From positions 440,486-504,485 of the forward strand of contig CABFPE010000437.1 in the NCBI GenBank assembly GCA_900660155.1: a stretch of DNA of 64,000 bases, written 5' to 3'. The position numbers and the translations under genes were made by a program. The notes beneath the pieces are model-generated. The model had not been told where the DNA came from. It worked only from the letters and a program-made list of their open reading frames with translations, and did not search any database. This DNA comes from Hofstenia miamia. Lineage: Eukaryota > Xenacoelomorpha > Acoela > Hofsteniidae. Shown piece after piece: positions 39,001 to 46,905 of this stretch; the first letter of the stretch is position 1, and each line of letters opens with the position of its first letter.

Positions 39001-39794
39001 GGAGTGAATTGCGATATCTATGGATATCAATACATAGTATATGATGAAGAGGAACCTTGTTCAGTTGATTTTCAATAATCGTTTGAATGATTTGAATGAT
39101 AGCAAAATCAAAAATAACAAAAGTTTAAAAAATAGATCAAAGTCATCCTGTTTTACGGAACTCGATTCATGAGGTGAAAATGTTTATAAAATGCAAATAA
39201 AAAGCAATTGATTGTTTCATTTTAAAAATATAATGCAACAAAGATTTTTTAAAATTAACCTGTTACGAGTCCGAGTCTAAATACCGAAATTGTGTACCCG
39301 AGTAATACCCGAATACGAGTAGTACTCGGCCCTTCATTGGTAATGAATACATGTGTAACATCTGCCCAAATAAGGAAGAGAGATGATGCATAAACGTGAA
39401 GAGATTTATATTTAGGTTTTCGAAATGCGAATTAAATTACTTTTAAAAATATTTTAAAAAAAGTATGCAAAGTATTTACATAAAAATGTAAGTAATCATC
39501 CAGCAATTAAAAGTACATTATATTTAAGCAAGTCTTTACGCACCTGGAAAGGAGGGCGAAGAATTGTTGTCGGACATTAAGTGATAGAGAAGGTCGGGCT
39601 AATTCTATAATGAGGTCTCTTAGCACTTCTTCAGTATTCTCAGACTTGGCGCTGAGAATTAGCTTAAATTGATTGTAGATGTATTTGGAGTTACTGTCGG
39701 AGATATTGGCGCAGCCATTTGTATCGCAAGTAAATAGAACCTGATAAAACGATGCATCGTCCACCAGACGAGCGACTGCTTCTTTTAGCAGCAT
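6374..39794 (-). CDS. MED23: Mediator complex subunit 23, 12 exons, 1324 aa
   Basis: MED23 is a tail-module subunit of Mediator that links activators such as Elk1 to RNA polymerase II. Exons (minus strand, 5' to 3'): 39794-39544, 38318-37804, 37762-37398, 34375-34165, 33283-33051, 32302-32024, 31315-30974, 28984-28730, 13478-13100, 12000-11618, 11577-11122, 6679-6374 (TAG). Phases agree at every join, giving 1324 aa against 1368 in human. Remembered human blocks match along the whole length: ILCNAYST in exon 5, TPHSFPSHTLQYFPRPL in exon 8, IRVFADFLMYE in exon 9, NPASFKPFC and CIELLLGA in exon 11, and EPIVNTEAQL in exon 12. An in-frame TGA directly precedes the ATG, fixing the start. Introns 2 and 10 are only 41 and 40 bp; intron 8 is 15.25 kb and full of transposons. 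The exon 5 donor is GTTGAT. No MED23 domain was broken in the model. Confidence 0.93.
7227..7403 (+). CDS. Possible small membrane-anchored ORF, 58 aa
   Basis: The frame starts MPRHRVIEWNMIWRR and continues with a hydrophobic stretch of about 20 residues (LILSIVVVACFFASANFVV), then KFLRSETNWKIIDLQ, and stops. A basic N-terminus followed by one membrane segment is the layout of a type II membrane protein or signal anchor. Codons such as GCC, GCG, TCG and GTG stand out in this AT-rich setting, which hints at selection. It lies inside MED23 intron 11 on the opposite strand. It could be the first exon of a nested gene (a GTATAT donor candidate follows FVV), a micropeptide, or chance. No downstream exon could be found. 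Confidence 0.25.
   Translation: MPRHRVIEWNMIWRRSLILSIVVVACFFASANFVVYIYKFLRSETNWKIIDLQKLSYF
9329..9541 (-). CDS. Possible secreted small ORF, 70 aa
   Basis: The frame opens MMLVLFLLLLCLKTFIF, a plausible signal peptide, then reads VPVKAKLENVLKHFYDSL and a short region with two cysteines, and ends at a stop after a Trp-Gly-Leu-Leu-Leu-Val tail. GC-richer codons (CCC, GTC, GCG, CTC, GAG, ACC) make it look more coding-like than its surroundings. It is on the same strand as MED23, inside intron 11, so it could be a nested single-exon gene or an exon remnant. I cannot assign a family, and chance remains likely. Confidence 0.25.
   Translation of the reverse strand: MMLVLFLLLLCLKTFIFEYCYISMEVPVKAKLENVLKHFYDSLQLTTSSLGCLETNFSLHECLKWGLLLV
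10592..10667. repeat. Tandem duplication, 2 x 38 bp
   Basis: Two adjacent copies of a 38-bp unit (10592-10629 and 10630-10667) share CAATCAATCTTCCATATAAG and its continuation. I see about two differences between them, so the duplication is fairly recent. It lies in MED23 intron 11. Confidence 0.8.
12001..13099 (-). other. MED23 intron 9 with assembly gap
   Basis: The intron contains (TA)-rich runs and an N gap at 12369-12627 bordered on the right by (TA)n, so the gap is probably a collapsed or unreadable microsatellite. No coding signal was seen in the readable part. Confidence 0.6.
12369..12627. other. Assembly gap, 259 N
   Basis: Unknown bases next to a (TA)n repeat at 12628-12658. Frames translated through it are artefacts. 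Confidence 0.99.
13640..14565 (+). mobile_element. Mariner/Tc-type transposase remnant
   Basis: Pieces of a DDE transposase follow one another on the plus strand in shifting frames. The N-terminal part reads near 13660-13790 (KCAIWYGNNDSYVLTQ). The first catalytic block is FSDDSHFLLDGTANRHNFR (about 14037-14095), followed by PLHSPRTTAWAAIDILPSI and a degraded stretch near 14340-14400 where WPPRSPDLTPxDFFLWG would be expected. The tail KTLKVHE closes it. These match the mariner family found in many invertebrates whose transposase has SDESHF and PLHSPKVTVW blocks. I count at least four frame changes or stops. I could not find terminal inverted repeats. Confidence 0.65.
16440..18320 (+). mobile_element. 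THAP / P-element-like transposase remnant
   Basis: A THAP zinc finger is readable in two pieces: MVKHCAFPHCKSGSK at 16527-16571 supplies the two cysteines, and FVCDKHFEKKFIKQ near 16681-16722 supplies the C-x2-H pair. Further on, SILIDEMFL (about 17872-17898) and, in the 17990-18110 region, LERRYGEYRSMYGGRFLVSL match the C-terminal half of P-superfamily (THAP9-like) transposases. The last frame ends near 18312. Many stops and frameshifts interrupt the path, so it is inactive. No terminal repeats were located, and the left boundary may reach to about 15.5 kb. Assignment to P rather than another THAP-bearing superfamily is moderate. Confidence 0.55.
18754..18978 (+). CDS. Acidic ORF, possible transposon N-terminus
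   Basis: A 74-residue frame starting MAQKSKMEEFIEYCEIM is rich in Glu and Asp in its middle (GSDGDSGEEDEADMY). It lies just upstream of the mariner-type helix-turn-helix fragment and may be its N-terminal extension or an unrelated remnant. I do not recognise a domain. Confidence 0.25.
   Translation: MAQKSKMEEFIEYCEIMSDTNENKPATSMQVAVEPPEIGSDGDSGEEDEADMYRLLGRMLKTSDCNKWTKRMNI
19494..20277. mobile_element. hAT-type non-autonomous element, 784 bp, TSD ATTCGAAG
   Basis: The ends are inverted repeats. The left starts CATAGGTGTAAACCGGTCGG and the right, reverse-complemented, starts CATAGGTGTTAACCGGTCGG. A perfect 8-bp duplication, ATTCGAAG, flanks it at 19486-19493 and 20278-20285. Eight-base duplications and subterminal copies of ACCGGT are features of the hAT superfamily. 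The interior has no hAT transposase; instead it holds a LINE reverse-transcriptase piece. It sits inside the mariner-type fragment, which it splits, so it is the younger insertion. Confidence 0.85.
19787..20110 (+). mobile_element. LINE reverse-transcriptase fragment inside the hAT-type element
   Basis: Readable motifs are NLDVNKSSDLTHLPFFIIKN, then NQCIVENEF, then, after a frame change, TSLYKSGDSL and NYRQISITQLFTN. These correspond to the LINE RT segments usually written as NKSxGPDxIP, TPLYKSGD and NYRPIS, upstream of the FADD box. The fragment lacks both ends. It may belong to the same LINE group as the 3' end at 1538-2006, but the two pieces do not overlap. Confidence 0.6.
20391..22180. 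other. Unassigned AT-rich part of MED23 intron 8
   Basis: There is a short (TA)n at 21468-21485 and only small frames. A stretch at 21893-21990 reads ERRFRNDWKEKKHAINQVG but continues into stops and was not assigned. Confidence 0.4.
22181..22321 (+). repeat. Copia 5' LTR, 141 bp
   Basis: Starts TGTGACTTGTTTA and ends in CA. It is paired with the copy at 25902-26041 and abuts the tRNA-iMet primer-binding site. Confidence 0.92.
25902..26041 (+). repeat. Copia 3' LTR, 140 bp
   Basis: The partner of the left LTR, preceded by a purine-rich tract and followed by the target duplication AATTA. Confidence 0.92.
26420..28590 (+). mobile_element. BED-zinc-finger hAT transposase remnant
   Basis: The plus strand begins with a BED-like zinc finger: FKWVEVSNCYTCLLCNKSL followed by GSHHLKRDNADMF (about 26540-26680). 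A middle block reads GCRAHRLNNCF (about 27618-27650), where hAT proteins have C(S/A)AHTLN. The end reads HSLANAERVFS (about 28440-28473), the diagnostic hAT dimerisation motif, followed in shifted frames by LMKNERDHSKNDLRNALQHF. At least six frame changes or stops interrupt the path, and a 326-bp MITE is inserted near the N-terminus. Terminal repeats of the host element were not found. Confidence 0.7.
26691..27016. mobile_element. hAT-type MITE, 326 bp, nested
   Basis: The left end CAGGGGTTTCGAGTCG and the right end, reverse-complemented CAGGGTTTTCGAATAC, are inverted repeats starting CAGGG, as in many hAT elements. Flanking 8-mers TGCCCACC and GCCTCACC agree at five of eight positions, so the duplication has decayed. 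Subterminal TCGAG-type repeats are dense. It lies within the BED/hAT transposase remnant. Confidence 0.6.
28985..30973 (-). other. MED23 intron 7
   Basis: A 2-kb intron between donor CAA|GTAATG and acceptor ATTATTTAG. It contains the 348-bp hAT-type MITE; the rest is unassigned AT-rich sequence. Confidence 0.8.
29753..30100. mobile_element. hAT-type MITE, 348 bp
   Basis: The ends TAGTGATGTGTGG and (reverse complement of the right end) TAGTGATTTATGAG form short inverted repeats. The flanking 8-mers CTTCTCAG (29745-29752) and CTTTTTAG (30101-30108) match at six of eight positions, the differences being C-to-T. Subterminal ACGGGTA motifs occur near both ends. There is no coding capacity. Confidence 0.7.
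31316..34164 (-). other. MED23 introns 4-6, little content
   Basis: Introns at 31316-32023, 32303-33050 and 33284-34164. The last contains, at about 33603-33745, a decayed relative of one arm of the fold-back MITE at 36447-37134; shared stretches include GGGAAAACT and AAATTTGAATTCACAATGC. Nothing else was recognised. Confidence 0.5.
34692..36162. mobile_element. hAT-type element, 1471 bp, TSD CAAATGGG
   Basis: The left end CAGGGCTCGGCGGTATACCG and the right end, reverse-complemented TAGGGCCCGGCGGTATG, are inverted repeats. A perfect 8-bp duplication CAAATGGG flanks it (34684-34691, 36163-36170). Subterminal ATACCG repeats are dense. On the minus strand 35101-34883 reads HWNNNDPQIFF and later SMSGNKLEKERRE, which could be an eroded hAT C-terminus (WxxN, then SxGN.. 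.xRR), but this is weak. Near 35590-35950, GTATAAGCCGC and GCGGATATACACGAG look like ends of another, pogo-like remnant nested inside. A (TA)n run with one ambiguous base (36034) lies near the right end. Confidence 0.8.
36447..37134. mobile_element. Fold-back Tc1/mariner MITE, 688 bp, long inverted arms
   Basis: The left end CAGTCCTGGTCATAAGTATT is repeated exactly, reverse-complemented, at the right end, and TA dinucleotides flank both (36445-36446, 37135-37136). Near-identity of the arms continues for roughly 230-240 bp, through the shared blocks GCAATGATTAACAAA, TTTTTAGCACTAGGCTCAAG and GTGAAGGGGCAC, leaving an unpaired centre of about 200 bp. The terminal sequence is of Tc1/mariner type. 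It has no coding capacity and lies in MED23 intron 3. Confidence 0.88.
38319..39543 (-). other. MED23 intron 1
   Basis: No exon was found. Near 39258-39335 repeated CCGAG/CGAGT words end in TACTCGGCCC, resembling the subterminal region of a hAT MITE, but I found no partner end. Confidence 0.45.
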
Positions 39795-39811
39795 TCAATG
39801 ATACAGCGCTA

Positions 39812-39830
39812 CTAGAAAAAAATTTTCACA
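39812..39830 (-). promoter_or_regulatory. Candidate trans-splice acceptor of MED23
   Basis: On the minus strand AAATTTTTTTCTAG ends 17 nt before the MED23 ATG, and an in-frame TGA falls between them. This is a good U-rich 3' splice site. Only 128 bp separate the NOC4L stop from the MED23 start, and I see no donor between them. Spliced-leader addition fits better than a cis intron, but this is inferred. Confidence 0.5.
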
Positions 39831-39922
39831 CATTTTACTAGAATGGCACAGATAGCAATTAAAAATCACTTAGATTATTTTCATATAAAATACTGAAAAA
39901 ATAAAACCAAACATAACCTATC

Positions 39923-42900
39923 TTATGAACACTTTATAGCACACAAATCAGATAAATGCGATAAAACTGGGGCAGGGCTATCAACCATGCAAACACTTGA
40001 ATTAAGCGATTGAGAAGTGAATTTGTAATCAATAGATTTTTCAATTTGACTTCTATTGAACGAGTCCGTTTCCAAGTGCTTCAGTAATTTGCGTACTTCA
40101 AGAGAATGGTGCTTCTTCAAAGCCTAAAAATAACAAATAAGAAAAAGTTTTAAGAATATGCTACAAAGAAAGAATCCAACAAAATTGTTCAGATAGCAAA
40201 TCATCGAAAAATTTAACAAAACCAGCCTCATCATGGAGATTTGACTTTGGAAAGCTTGTACATGTAAGACAATAAACATTATTGACCATCTCAAATCTGA
40301 TCACTATTAGATATTGGAAAGAAATAATCACTGAACTTTCATCTCTAAGTTATGAATTTTACTTTAAAATGCAAAAAAATAGTGTGAATCATTTACTTTA
40401 ATTTGCTAATTATATCCACCTTTATTGACAATGCTTGAAATGATGTCAGGAAATATGAAAAGTTAAGTGTTCAAAAAGTGTTTTTCAACAAAAAGCGAAC
40501 TGCTTAAAAATTCTAACTAATGTTATTTAGTAAGATAGAGCTGAGGGGAAATATTTGACGAAGAACTATAATGAGCTTTATATTAAATATAAATCAGAAA
40601 ACAATGAATTAAAAATATAGAATATTAGAATAGTCGTACTATGAAAAAACACTTTTTTACATAAGGTTATTACTTATGAATGCCTCAAAATTCATAGCAT
40701 CAAGAGAATTGCAAAATATCAATTTAGGTCTTGAGAGTCAAATTCAAGTGGAATATTGTAGGAATTTGCACAGAATCTCATCATAAAAAATCAAGGGGTA
40801 AATTTTGTTAAAATTTTGTTTACTAGCAGTAATAATTATTTAAAATTGACATCTCAAGCTGTGAAATGAAATAATAGATGTGTCAATTAATTGCATTTAA
40901 ATGTTGGTTTATATAATTCCTTTGCAAACTCGTCAAATTTAAGAGATTTGGAGAAACATTTACACGTCCAATACGTTTGGGCATGGAAGTGGATTGGATA
41001 AACAAATTCAAAGGTGTGAGTAATGCGCTTATAAGTTTTAATCATGAAGTTGTAGAATGCCAATTTACGACAGCTAAAACTAAAAAAATTGGTTATAAGG
41101 TGAATACCGCTAAATTGACCTTAACCTGCAAAATATTATTAAAATAATGAAATACGCTTTGCATATTTTGATTCACATAATAAATAATATTTCAAAATAG
41201 TAAATATTGATATTTCTAAGCAATATCTCGCCTAAATGTTCATTTTACCAGATGAACTTATTGAAAAAACCTCAGATGTTGCAATGTTTACTTTCCTTTG
41301 TCAACATCTGATAGAATAAAATTATTAACATACGTGAAACAAACATGCATTCCAATCAACAAGATTTTAAAAATATACTCTACCTCAAATATTAGGTTAT
41401 TGGAATTAAAGGATTTCCACACACAAATAAAAATTTCACAAAATCCGTTGACTTGCACTCCGATACTACATAATGGCTTTAAACATTTGCAATCAGAATG
41501 AGGTAGATGCAGTAACTTGTTTTTATAAGAAACCAATGCAGTTTCATACGTCTTAAATATATATGTGCATAGGATCTTAATTTTTGTTTTTCACTGACAT
41601 GCAATGACGTGCGGGTTTGACTCAATGCGTAGTCTGCTTCTTTTACCGTCAGTTACTAAATCCATGTTTAGACAATGCAATATTTTTGACTTGGAGGTGA
41701 TATAAAGATGATTTTTTACAACATATAATATTTCGTTGTGAATTACATGTTCTTAGCGGATACCAGGCATGTTCCTAAAATATTCTTACCCTTTTGCATA
41801 TTTGAGCCTAAAGTTCTTATAGTGTTCTTAGCTAAAAAAGTGAGTCTGTTGAGATTAGAAAAGCCAACTAACTTAAATAATTTAGAATAGAAGTAAAAAG
41901 TTAATCTTAATAAACATACAGTGGTCTGATGATGAGGACAGTGCTTTCATTTAAACATTTCAAACCATGATATTCTTTTACTAAAAGGGTGCTTTATTAC
42001 AGCATGATCGAATAAGTTATTTCGTATTGTTTGAAGCCCCACATAAAGATATGAAGTTGAAAAACGTTCAATCAATGACAAATAAAATCAAATTAGGATC
42101 ACATGGGATGAATAAGATCTTGATAAATAAAATTTGACTTTGCATAGAGCATTGTAATTAAAAAACCCTCAATCAGGGCAACATAGACGTTGAGACATCC
42201 ACAAATTGTTGGATGTCTGATAGAATACATTTAATAACAAGATTGTAAGCGGTGGAAAATGATACTGACAGAGGAAAAGCAAACCTGCAATTCCCAAAGT
42301 GAAGAATGACTCAGATCCACATCTTCTAGGCTTGCTTCAAATTGGAAACTATCATTTCTTTTGACATCGTCTGATGATGATGTGTTCGTCATTTCATAAA
42401 CAATCTTATGCATACGCGCTAAGTTTAAGATTAAAGAAACTAAAATAATGCAAGCAGAAATGTCTGGGGACGTCAACGCCAATGTTGATAGCTTCTTTGC
42501 AAATGCAGCGGTCATGATTTGAGGAACATATGTTGAATGCAAACACCGATCTAACAAATCAAAATAACGCCATCGACATGAAAGTGATAGAAGTTCTTCA
42601 TCCAACATTTGATAAAGTCTTGAAAAGAATTGTGGAATTTCCATGTCGTATTCGGTAATTAAAAGGAAAATTCCTAAATGGATGATTAATATTAAAATAA
42701 AAAATATTATAAGAAAATGGAATAGAATTAAATCCTATTAATATATCTATTGTACCGATTTTCAATGGACGAATTTCCATGTTCGGCGATAATTTAGCTG
42801 GCGCGAAAAATAAAATAAAATGCTTCTGATAATATACTTCTAATTCATAAAAAAGGAGCAATTGACTAGATATGTTGTTATTAGTTCAGAACATTTATAA

Positions 42901-45368
42901 TTTATAATGAATAGGCTGATTATAATCAACATACATTGCAGAGCGTTCAACATTCGAATAACTAATGAAGTGATTTTAAAACATAACATAAATGTGAAAA
43001 ATACCTTCGAGTGATAAACAACCAAAAGTCGGCTTAAGCTTAGAGCAAGTCAAAAGGTAGTCGATCATCATTTGAGGCTTTGTCATTCTTTGCAATACAA
43101 TAGGTGCGGAGAGGAGAAAGTGTTTTTTGGTCTTTGAAGGCAAATCCAGGGAAGTCAATGCGATAACTGTTTTCGAGTACATTTTATTTAATGATTGCAT
43201 AGTAGATTCTAGAAGGCAATTTAACAAATTGTTCAAGAGTGATATCTTCTAATATACAGTATATTATATACTTAAAATAATTTTCTACTAAATATAACAC
43301 TCAAACTGCTAAAAATTTCTATAAGCTAAAAATAATACTTAGCATATAATAATTGCAGGCCATTTACAATGGAAAACCTTAGGTTAATTGATTGTACAAA
43401 TTTGCGAATGTAGTTATTTTGCGTGCAGTGGTTATTTTATGAAAAATTTAAGCAAACTTAAATAGTCGTTTGTAAATTAAAAAACACTGCATATTAAATT
43501 GCCTTCGATATTTTCAACTTCTATAAAGAATTGAGATTCGTTGAAATCATCACAACACAAAAGACGTCTAACGCAAAAGTCTAATACTCCAGCATCTGAC
43601 ACACCTTCCTCAAGAAGTTCTCGCACACTTTTCAGCGTGAAGTGGTGAAAATCGGTATAATTTCGGAAGTAATGATAAAATTTTCGACGGATCTTAGTAT
43701 TCACATCACAATTGAAACATGCGGCATGCACAATTTGGTTGTGAAGCACCCATGGATAACCCTAAATCATACTAATATAATACATGTTAACAAAATTTTC
43801 AATAGATGTTTTAATCTAAACCTTGGACTAGATCATAACAAATAATATCCATCCTAAATATGCATATCAAGTTATGACAGTTTTTCACCTTCAATCATTT
43901 CACAAATAGATTTTACTCGACGCCTTTTTGCATTAAAGTATCAAACAGAATACAACAAAAAATAAAGAATAAATATGGATTGTGTACTAAACATTACATT
44001 CTAGTAAATTTCATTTTAAGATCGTTGTGAGAACAATCTTTTTGGGCAATAGTTTTGACCATGAACACAACGTGGATCAAAGTTTACAAGTCGACAGATT
44101 TACATCTTTCATTAGACTCTGTAGTAAAGATCAATGACTTAAGTTCATTTCGCTGGGCATAATTGAAGTTTAGGTTATGATTTGAGGACATACTGAATAC
44201 ACAGTTTGTTCTGAAGCCCTATGATATATCGAATTTACTTGATACCATTTTAAATAAAGAAAGCGGATTTCCAATATACGATTTTGATTAATAATAACTA
44301 ATGACATTTCTATTTTTAGACATGTTTCATGAAGACTAGCTTCTAGTGACATGTCCATTCAAATAAACTTAAAATTTAATTGCTTGAAAAATGCATTATG
44401 CCGCCGGATTAAACTTGTATTAATACCTAACATAAAATCTCAGAAAACTTAAGGTGTTTCGCTTGTATCAAATTCTATGTGCTCATAGATATTTAGATTA
44501 AAAGAAAAATTCGGCTTATATAGTGTACCAATGTCGAAAACGGAAGACGAAAAAGATTGTTTTCCTAGGAATCGAAACCCGAAAGTGAAAAAGATATAAT
44601 GAGGAAAGAATTAATAGAATTAATGTACATGAAACAGAAGTAAGGTATCACCAACTAAACACAAAATAATCGAATTTTGACAATTGAATTTTTTAGTATA
44701 TTTACAGCCACACTAATTTGCTACTATTAAAAATAAAAATATAAAATCTACACGCGGTCGCTATTTTGGAAAAAAGTGTTCTTAGATTGGAGGCTTCTTC
44801 CAAGGGAAATACACTACTATATACATGTACAAAGGCCAATGACTAAATGTTTCGGGATCCGAATTTATAGTTATAAAAACCAGTTCCCATAGTTCCTATA
44901 CACATTACCATTATTTACTGGCAATAGAGTTCACATTACTATGACTCCTTGGAAAATTCGTTCGGAAGCTGCAAAAATTCATTCCCAAGCAAATCGATGA
45001 GTGGATAATTACGGAACTGAAACCAAATAATAAGAACTTACTTTGACTAATCTCTTTTGCGTGATTGGGAATTCGGCTTCAAGCTTTAAAAACTTCAACA
45101 GTGAAAGAAAACAAGCCAAAGCCAATTCATCAGAAGAGTTCGCGAGATTTTCTGTGAGTAAGTTAATGAAGTACAGATAATGTTTTAGAATAAATCGTTG
45201 ATATTTATAAAAATGTGTAGGCGTATTTTCTTTAGAGGATAGCTTAACATCTCCAGAATGGAAGAACCGCCAAAGAAGCTTTGCTAAGGAGTTTACATTA
45301 TTTACAGATGGAGAGTTCTGCACTTTCGTAACTGCGGTTGGAAGAGCATTACAATTTAAGGCATCCAT
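39923..45368 (-). CDS. NOC4L: Nucleolar complex protein 4 homologue, 5 exons, 467 aa
   Basis: NOC4L acts with NOP14/NOP56-associated factors in nucleolar maturation of the 40S ribosomal subunit; its core is the CBF/Mak21 domain. Exons (minus strand): 45368-45042, 43761-43519, 43248-43005, 42673-42285, 40123-39923 (TAA). Phases agree throughout, giving 467 aa against 516 in human. Matching blocks: LACFLSLLKFLKLEAEFP in exon 1 (human LALSALLKFVQLEGAHP), PQMMIDYLLT in exon 3, PQFFSRLYQMLD and YVPQIMTAAFAKKLSTLAL in exon 4, and SSLWELQ joining ALKKHHSLEV across the last intron. The ATG at 45368 is 11 nt after a TTTTAG; human NOC4L has about 30 more N-terminal residues, so an upstream exon cannot be excluded. 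The exon 2 donor is GTTGAA, which the human alignment supports but which is not the common form. Confidence 0.9.
40124..42284 (-). other. NOC4L intron 4
   Basis: A 2.2-kb intron of unassigned AT-rich sequence. A short perfect inverted repeat occurs near 42194-42217 (GACATCCA ... TGGATGTC). Confidence 0.6.
43762..45041 (-). other. NOC4L intron 1
   Basis: A 1.28-kb intron between donor GTAAGT and acceptor GATTTAG. No exon or mobile element was recognised. Confidence 0.7.
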
Positions 45369-45379
45369 AAAAAATAAGA

Positions 45380-45400
45380 CTAAAATGAAATGAAAAAAAA
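45380..45400 (-). promoter_or_regulatory. Candidate trans-splice acceptor of NOC4L
   Basis: TTTTTTTCATTTCATTTTAG ends 11 nt before the ATG on the minus strand, a strong U-rich 3' splice site that leaves a very short leader. It could be an SL acceptor or the end of a 5' cis intron. Confidence 0.45.
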
Positions 45401-46905
45401 TTAACGATTTTATTCTAAAAGGAAACCCTATAAGTTTCTGATAATCACGCCCTGTGGGATTAAAACATAAATAATATTTCAAAATTAGTTTATAAACATT
45501 AGTGATTTTCATTTATTAAAAGAAAATAACCATTTTGAATGACCTTAAAATGAAGTGAAGCATTTTGCAAATCTAGATATAAGAAAATTGGAAAAGGATG
45601 ATATCGGAGAGAAATTTTAGATGCGAAAATGTCTGAATAATTTTAACCAAATACGAGACAGCTGTGACTAAGCCTCATTTAAATTCATGCGAGTAAATAA
45701 ATTTAATGCATCTTTGAAATAAAGTCATGTTAAACCGATTAAAATTCTGAAAGAATGAGTATGCAGCACTGCCTACAATTTGCAGGTGATCATTAGTAAT
45801 TTCAAGGAAAAATGTATGTTGATATGCAATACATAAATCTTCCTCAAAATACCAGCAAAATTAAATTTTGCACCACATCTCGGCAAAATCTTCTAAAGTT
45901 TTATGAAGTTTTGTAAAACCGCAAGCATTTGCAGCACAGTTAAATTTCTTGTATTTCAAAATTTCATTTAAAAAATTTAAACTTGGCGCTAAAAAATTCT
46001 ATATAAATGCACAAATTTAAGTTTTCGCTGTACTTACAATGTTAAGGTAAAATATGAAAGTGAACAATATGATTTTAAGCGCAAAGCTGTACATTTAACT
46101 AGGCTTTTGACAAAGTCGAATGCTAATATTGTGAGGGCATTCACCATTCTGAGAATATTTTTGTGAAAATCTCAATTCTCAGAAAAATTTAATGTTTTTG
46201 TAAAGTTTAATGAAACATTCGCATGAAATTGAATTCATAATAAAAAATATCTCAATGCTAAGATTCAAAACTCGAATTTAAAAGTATGCAATTTGCGCAT
46301 TGGAGAAAATTTGCAAAATATCGTTGTCAATGCATAAAGCGCACCAGCATTAAATATCTAGGTAGTGGATGGTAGATAAGCGTTAATGCTTCAATCTCAT
46401 TAATCCTAGATATTAATGGAATTATTGTATTAGTCTTGGTTAGTGACCGTTTTCAACCCGTAGCAGTAGTGACAGAAATCGGACCATAGATCTAAGTGCC
46501 CGTAACACAAGCCAATCGTCAAAATTAATAGGTGCAAAACTTGCAGGTGAAATTGAAAGATAAGGTAGTTCACTAATTTAATCAGAAAACTATGAATTTT
46601 GTTTTACAAGGTTATAATATCTTATTCTGATACGCTATAATTTCATAATTAAACATTTTTAATGAAGTCTTAGTATCTGAGTGGTGCATGGCCATTTAGA
46701 GATCCGGTCTCTACAAGAATGCTTAGTTACAAGCAGGGTAATCATAACCCATGTTGAAATAAAAGAGAATCATTGGATCAATGTGAATTCCGATGGAAAT
46801 AGCAATACATTAAATACAAAAGGAGATTGAACAATAATCAGTAAAAATATTTCACCAACGGAAGCATAAATTCATGCTACGCATTACTAATTTAAATAGA
46901 TAGAG
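45401..46905. other. Intergenic region between the BCH gene and NOC4L
   Basis: About 1.5 kb. It must hold the 3' UTR of the BCH gene and the start region of NOC4L, but I saw no clear polyadenylation signal or promoter element. Confidence 0.5.

Noticed and set aside
45369-45512. Upstream in-frame extension of NOC4L to 45512
   Set aside because: The extension is Phe/Ile/Leu-rich, crosses a strong acceptor and has no counterpart in the known N-terminus.
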